From Betaproteobacteria bacterium (GTDB taxonomy: Bacteria; Pseudomonadota; Gammaproteobacteria; Burkholderiales; Rhodocyclaceae), in contig JAGWUW010000013.1 of assembly GCA_028868235.1 (NCBI GenBank), positions 1-17,843 of the forward strand: DNA of 17,843 nucleotides, given 5' to 3'. Below the pieces are notes generated by a model. That model saw only the letters and a list, made by a program, of their open reading frames with translations, was not told where the DNA came from and did not search any database. Within the stretch, counting starts at the first letter, position 1, and every line of letters begins with the position of its first letter. Below are positions 15,030 to 17,843 of this stretch, one piece after another. A program made the position numbers and the translations under genes.

Positions 15030-15698
15030 ATGAAAAAGCATGTCAGCGGCTTGGTTGCCGCCCTCTTTCTGGCCAGCCAGTTGATAGGTTGCGCTAACAT
15101 GGATGAAACCCAGCGCACGACAGCCACCGGCGCAGCGGTCGGTGCCGTGGCAGGAGCTCTGCTTGGCGGCGTGACGGCAGGTGGCCACACGGGCCGCAGC
15201 GCGGCGACCGGGGCGGCGATCGGCGCTGCGCTGGGGGCGGGTGGTAGCTACCTGTGGTCGCGCCACATGCAGGAACAGAAGGCAGCGATGGAGCATGCGA
15301 CCCAGGGAACCGGTATCGGCGTTACGCAGACGGCCGATAACCAGTTGAAGCTCGACATTCCGAGCGACCTCTCTTTCGACTCTGGGCGCTACGACATCAA
15401 ACCGGCCCTGCATGCCGTGCTCGACCGTTTCGCGACGACGCTCAACCAGAATCCGGTGACCACCGTCCGCATTATCGGGCATACCGACAATGTTGGCAGT
15501 GATGCTATCAACAACCCGTTGTCGGTCAATCGGGCGGCGGCGACCCGCGACTACCTGGTGTCACGTGGTGTTGCGAGCAGCAGGATCAGTATCGACGGTC
15601 GCGGCGAGCATGAGCCGGTGGCTGACAACAACACGGCGGCCGGGCGGGCGAAGAATCGGCGGGTCGAGATTTTCGTCGCCGAAGCGCCGAAATCCTGA
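15030..15698 (+). CDS. OmpA-family outer-membrane lipoprotein with glycine zipper
   Basis: The 222-residue precursor has a lipoprotein signal peptide with lipobox LIGC, making Cys21 the probable lipidated residue. A Gly/Ala-rich zipper segment (about 33–72, repeats such as GAAVGAVAGALLGG and GAAIGAALGAG) follows and may insert in or lie against membrane. The C-terminal OmpA-like peptidoglycan-binding domain covers about 105–217, with IIGHTDNVGS at 148–157, an Asn/Arg-containing helix and the terminal NRRVEIFV at 209–216. This architecture resembles YiaD-type lipoproteins that anchor the outer membrane to peptidoglycan. TGGAGA precedes the ATG at good spacing. The gene appears monocistronic, and its stop is one base from the convergent hemW stop. 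Confidence 0.93.
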   Translation: MKKHVSGLVAALFLASQLIGCANMDETQRTTATGAAVGAVAGALLGGVTAGGHTGRSAATGAAIGAALGAGGSYLWSRHMQEQKAAMEHATQGTGIGVTQTADNQLKLDIPSDLSFDSGRYDIKPALHAVLDRFATTLNQNPVTTVRIIGHTDNVGSDAINNPLSVNRAAATRDYLVSRGVASSRISIDGRGEHEPVADNNTAAGRAKNRRVEIFVAEAPKS

Positions 15699-15713
15699 TT
15701 CACAGGAATTTTT
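15693..15713 (+). terminator. Weak intrinsic terminator over the convergent stop codons
   Basis: TCCTG (15693–15697) pairs with CAGGA (15703–15707) around a five-base loop, and ATTTTT follows at 15708–15713. The stem is only 5 bp, extendable by two pairs past a mismatch. Its loop lies between the lipoprotein TGA and the hemW stop, so both stop codons are in the hairpin. Read on the minus strand the tail is TTTCGG, so termination of hemW transcripts is less likely. Confidence 0.45.
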
Positions 15714-16899
15714 CGAGCAGGACGTTCAGGAAGCGCCGGCCCTTGGCGGTCGGCGCAATCTTTTCCGGACCGATTTCGAGCAGGCCCTCGGCCTCGGCGG
15801 CCTTCAGTTGCGGCAGGATGGTCTGCAGCGAGCGGGCGGTGCGCGCCTCGAACAGTGAGGGGTGAAAGCCGTCGGCCAGGCGCAGGGCGTTCATCATGAA
15901 TTCGAAAGGCAGGCTGGCCGCCTCGACTTCATTGTGTTCCTGCACCGCGTTGCCGCTCCGGATATGCTCGAGATAGGCCTTGGGGTGCTTGTGACGCATC
16001 TGGCGCAGCACGCGGTCGTGCAGGGTCAGTTTGGAATGGGCTCCAGCGCCGATACCCAGGTAGTCGCCGAAATACCAGTAATTGAGGTTGTGCTTGCACT
16101 GGCGGCCTGGCTGGGCAAAAGCTGAGGTTTCGTAATTGACGAAGCCGGCATCGGCTAACCGTGCCTCGATGGCTTCCTGCATGTCGGCACACAGGTCGCT
16201 TTCCGGCAATTCCGGCGGAAAAGCGGCGAAGCGGGTGTTCGGTTCGAGGGTCAGTTGGTAGCAGGACAGGTGGGTCGGTGTCAGGCTCAGGGCAGTCTCG
16301 ACATCGCTCAGGGCTTGCGCCAGCGTCTGATCGGGCAGTCCATACATCAGGTCGAGGTTGAAGGTGTCGAAATGCTCGCCGGCCAGTCGTGCCGCGCGTT
16401 TCGCTTCCTCAGCATCGTGAATGCGGCCGAGGGCCTTCAGGTGCTCGTCGTTGAAACTCTGAATACCGAGCGATAGGCGATTGACCCCGGCGGTGCGGAA
16501 GCAGGCGAATTTCTCTGCTTCCACCGTACCCGGGTTGGCTTCCAGCGTGATCTCGGCCTCCGGTGCAAGCATGGCCAAGGCGCGGAACGCGGCGAGCAGT
16601 TCATCGATGGCAGCTGGCGAGAGCAGGCTGGGCGTGCCGCCGCCAAAGAAGACGCTGACGACCGGCCTGCCCCAGATCAAGGGCAGGGCAGATTGCAGGT
16701 CGGCGATCAGGGCATCGACGTATTCGCGTTCGGGGATCGTCTCACCGGCCTCGTGCGAATTGAAGTCACAGTACGGGCATTTCTGAACACACCATGGCAC
16801 ATGGACGTAGAGGGCGAGCGGCGGCGAAACGCGGAATTCGAGAGCAGCCGTCGCTGACGGTGCTTTGCTGGCGGCGAAGATCGGGATGGTGCGAGCCAT
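15700..16899 (-). CDS. hemW: Radical SAM protein HemW (heme chaperone)
   Basis: HemW is a radical SAM family protein that binds heme and is thought to deliver it to respiratory targets. It was long annotated as an oxygen-independent coproporphyrinogen oxidase. The 399-residue product has the cluster motif C37-x3-C41-x2-C44-x-F46 in YVHVPWCVQKCPYCDF. Phe46 in place of the fourth cysteine separates HemW from HemN. GGGTP at 86–90, ITLEANPG near 117–124 and HNLNYWYFGDYLGIGAGAHS downstream are typical. The ATG at 16899 is the only usable start before the radical SAM motif. It follows rdgB after 53 bp, in the order rph–rdgB–hemW common in proteobacteria. Confidence 0.93.
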   Translation of the reverse strand: MARTIPIFAASKAPSATAALEFRVSPPLALYVHVPWCVQKCPYCDFNSHEAGETIPEREYVDALIADLQSALPLIWGRPVVSVFFGGGTPSLLSPAAIDELLAAFRALAMLAPEAEITLEANPGTVEAEKFACFRTAGVNRLSLGIQSFNDEHLKALGRIHDAEEAKRAARLAGEHFDTFNLDLMYGLPDQTLAQALSDVETALSLTPTHLSCYQLTLEPNTRFAAFPPELPESDLCADMQEAIEARLADAGFVNYETSAFAQPGRQCKHNLNYWYFGDYLGIGAGAHSKLTLHDRVLRQMRHKHPKAYLEHIRSGNAVQEHNEVEAASLPFEFMMNALRLADGFHPSLFEARTARSLQTILPQLKAAEAEGLLEIGPEKIAPTAKGRRFLNVLLEKFL

Positions 16900-16907
16900 G
16901 AAGAGGG

Positions 16908-16925
16908 GGCAGGTGTCTTCCTGCC
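16908..16925. repeat. Perfect hairpin just upstream of hemW
   Basis: GGCAGG and CCTGCC flank a six-base loop in the rdgB–hemW gap. Read on the minus strand, the purine-rich AGGAAGA that could act as ribosome site lies in the upstream arm and loop, ending about 14 nt before the ATG. There is no U run, so it is not a standard terminator. Confidence 0.35.
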
Positions 16926-16952
16926 GTTGCGGGGATACAGGGAGCGGTTGAC

Positions 16953-17540
16953 CTAAAGCAGCGGCAGACGTTCGATCAATGTCTGCATGGCCCTACCGCG
17001 GTGCGAGACCTTGTTCTTGGTGTCGGCATCCAGTTCGGCCGCGGTCTGCCCGAAATCCGGGACAAAGAACAGCGGGTCGTAGCCGAAGCCGCCTTCCCCT
17101 TTTTGCGCCGGCAGAATTTCACCCTGCCATTCCCCCTCGGCGATGATTGGCTGTGGATCGTTGGCCGCACGGACGAGAACCAGTACGCAGTAAAAATGTG
17201 CTTGGCGGTTGGTCTGGCCGGCCAGGTGGGCGAGCAGCTTCTCATTGTTGCGGGCATCCGATTTCGGTTCGCCGGCATAGCGCGCCGACAGCACGCCGGG
17301 CGCACCATGCAGGGCGCTGACACACAGACCGGAATCGTCGGCCAGGGCCGGCAGGCCGCTGTATTCGGCGGCGTGGCGAGCCTTGGCCAAAGCGTTTTCG
17401 ACGAAGGTGCAGTGCGGCTCCTCGGCTTCCGGAATGCCCAGCGCTCCTTGCGGAATGACCTCAAAACCGAGCGGTGCGAGCAGCGCATTCAGCTCCTTCA
17501 TTTTCTTGGCGTTGTTCGAGGCGAGAACGAGCTTTTTCAT
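16953..17540 (-). CDS. rdgB: dITP/XTP pyrophosphatase RdgB (Ham1 family)
   Basis: RdgB hydrolyses dITP, ITP and XTP to monophosphates, keeping deaminated purines out of DNA and RNA. The 195-residue protein has every Ham1 motif: [12 protein letters not shown] at 5–16, [14 protein letters not shown] at 45–58, LADDSGL at 66–72 with the metal and catalytic acidic residues, GGFGYDPLF at 150–158, and [10 protein letters not shown] at 175–184. The length is normal. The ATG at 17540 overlaps the rph TGA as ATGA, implying coupled translation. hemW follows after 53 bp. Confidence 0.96.
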   Translation of the reverse strand: MKKLVLASNNAKKMKELNALLAPLGFEVIPQGALGIPEAEEPHCTFVENALAKARHAAEYSGLPALADDSGLCVSALHGAPGVLSARYAGEPKSDARNNEKLLAHLAGQTNRQAHFYCVLVLVRAANDPQPIIAEGEWQGEILPAQKGEGGFGYDPLFFVPDFGQTAAELDADTKNKVSHRGRAMQTLIERLPLL

Positions 17541-17843
17541 GAGGCCAGGGCGCTCTCTTGGGCGGCAACCAGCTGGCGGATGCCCTGTGTGGCCATATCC
17601 ATCAACACGTTCATTTGCTCGCGCGTGAACGGCTCGCCTTCGGCGGTGCCCTGCACTTCGACGATGCCACCTTTGCCGGTCATCACCACGTTCATATCGG
17701 TGTCGCAGCCGGAGTCTTCCGGATAGTCGAGGTCGAGGACTGGAGCGCCTTCGAAGATACCAACCGAGATGGCGGCGACGTGGTCCCTGACCGGGTTGGC
17801 GGGTAGTTTTCCGGCTTGCACCAATTTGTCGCAGGCCTCGTAG
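17537..17843 (-). CDS. rph: Ribonuclease PH, C-terminal part (5' end outside window)
   Basis: RNase PH is a phosphate-dependent 3'-5' exoribonuclease that trims tRNA 3' ends. Only the last 101 residues are present, beginning YEACDKLVQ at the window edge, against a usual length near 240. Recognisable segments are [19 protein letters not shown] and [20 protein letters not shown], then [15 protein letters not shown]. The frame remains open through the right edge, so this is a window cut and not a truncation. The stop codon overlaps the rdgB start (ATGA). Confidence 0.95.
   Translation of the reverse strand, partial: YEACDKLVQAGKLPANPVRDHVAAISVGIFEGAPVLDLDYPEDSGCDTDMNVVMTGKGGIVEVQGTAEGEPFTREQMNVLMDMATQGIRQLVAAQESALAS

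Noticed and set aside
15700..16899. Annotation as oxygen-independent coproporphyrinogen oxidase HemN
   Set aside because: The cluster motif is C-x3-C-x2-C-x-F, typical of HemW. HemN has a fourth cysteine at the Phe position and a longer protein.
1..17843. Mobile element, defence system, CRISPR array, tRNA or rRNA gene
   Set aside because: No transposase, integrase, phage, restriction or toxin motifs, no regularly spaced repeats and no cloverleaf-like sequence were seen. Every coding stretch except the left edge and the small membrane protein belongs to a recognisable family.

Overview
This 17.8 kb window is a gene-dense, GC-rich stretch of core chromosome. The protein sequences and gene order (argS–SPOR–dsbA, thiS–thiG–trmB, rph–rdgB–hemW, UbiB, RdgC) point to a betaproteobacterium. 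My best guess is the Rhodocyclales, near Dechloromonas/Azonexus, but this is inferred from gene content and not from a marker gene. I see no tRNA or rRNA gene, insertion sequence, prophage gene, CRISPR array, attachment site or replication origin.

Layout. Positions 1–413 hold no gene I can support. A minus-strand pair follows, transcribed ubiB (3699–5219) then a SWIM/SNF2 ATPase (414–3692) with only 6 bp between them. A 188 bp divergent region separates ubiB from a long plus-strand run: a soluble GGDEF diguanylate cyclase, a family-6-type hypoxanthine-DNA glycosylase, argS, a SPOR-domain membrane protein, dsbA, a short-chain dehydrogenase, thiS, thiG, trmB, rdgC and a YchJ-type SEC-C protein. 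Most junctions there are 0–28 bp or start/stop overlaps (TAA directly followed by TTG, ATGA, GTGA), so translation is probably coupled along much of the run. A small four-helix membrane protein on the minus strand (14448–14867) overlaps the ychJ end tail to tail. A 162 bp divergent region then leads to a plus-strand OmpA-type lipoprotein. The right end is a minus-strand rph(partial)–rdgB–hemW cluster whose last stop codon lies one base from the lipoprotein's stop.

The genes are mostly housekeeping: translation and tRNA modification (ArgRS, TrmB), thiamine thiazole synthesis (ThiS, ThiG), periplasmic disulfide formation (DsbA), envelope (SPOR protein, OmpA-like lipoprotein), quinone synthesis (UbiB), and nucleotide or genome maintenance (hypoxanthine-DNA glycosylase, RdgB, RdgC, SNF2 ATPase). 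Two genes handle deaminated purines by different routes: RdgB clears dITP/XTP from the pool and the glycosylase removes hypoxanthine from DNA. They are not adjacent.

I found no evidence of a new multi-gene system. The points most worth checking are the in-frame dsbA stop/dehydrogenase start, a hairpin containing both convergent stop codons at 15693–15713, a possible leaderless thiS, the uncharacterised middle of the SWIM/SNF2 protein, and the undefined input half of the diguanylate cyclase.
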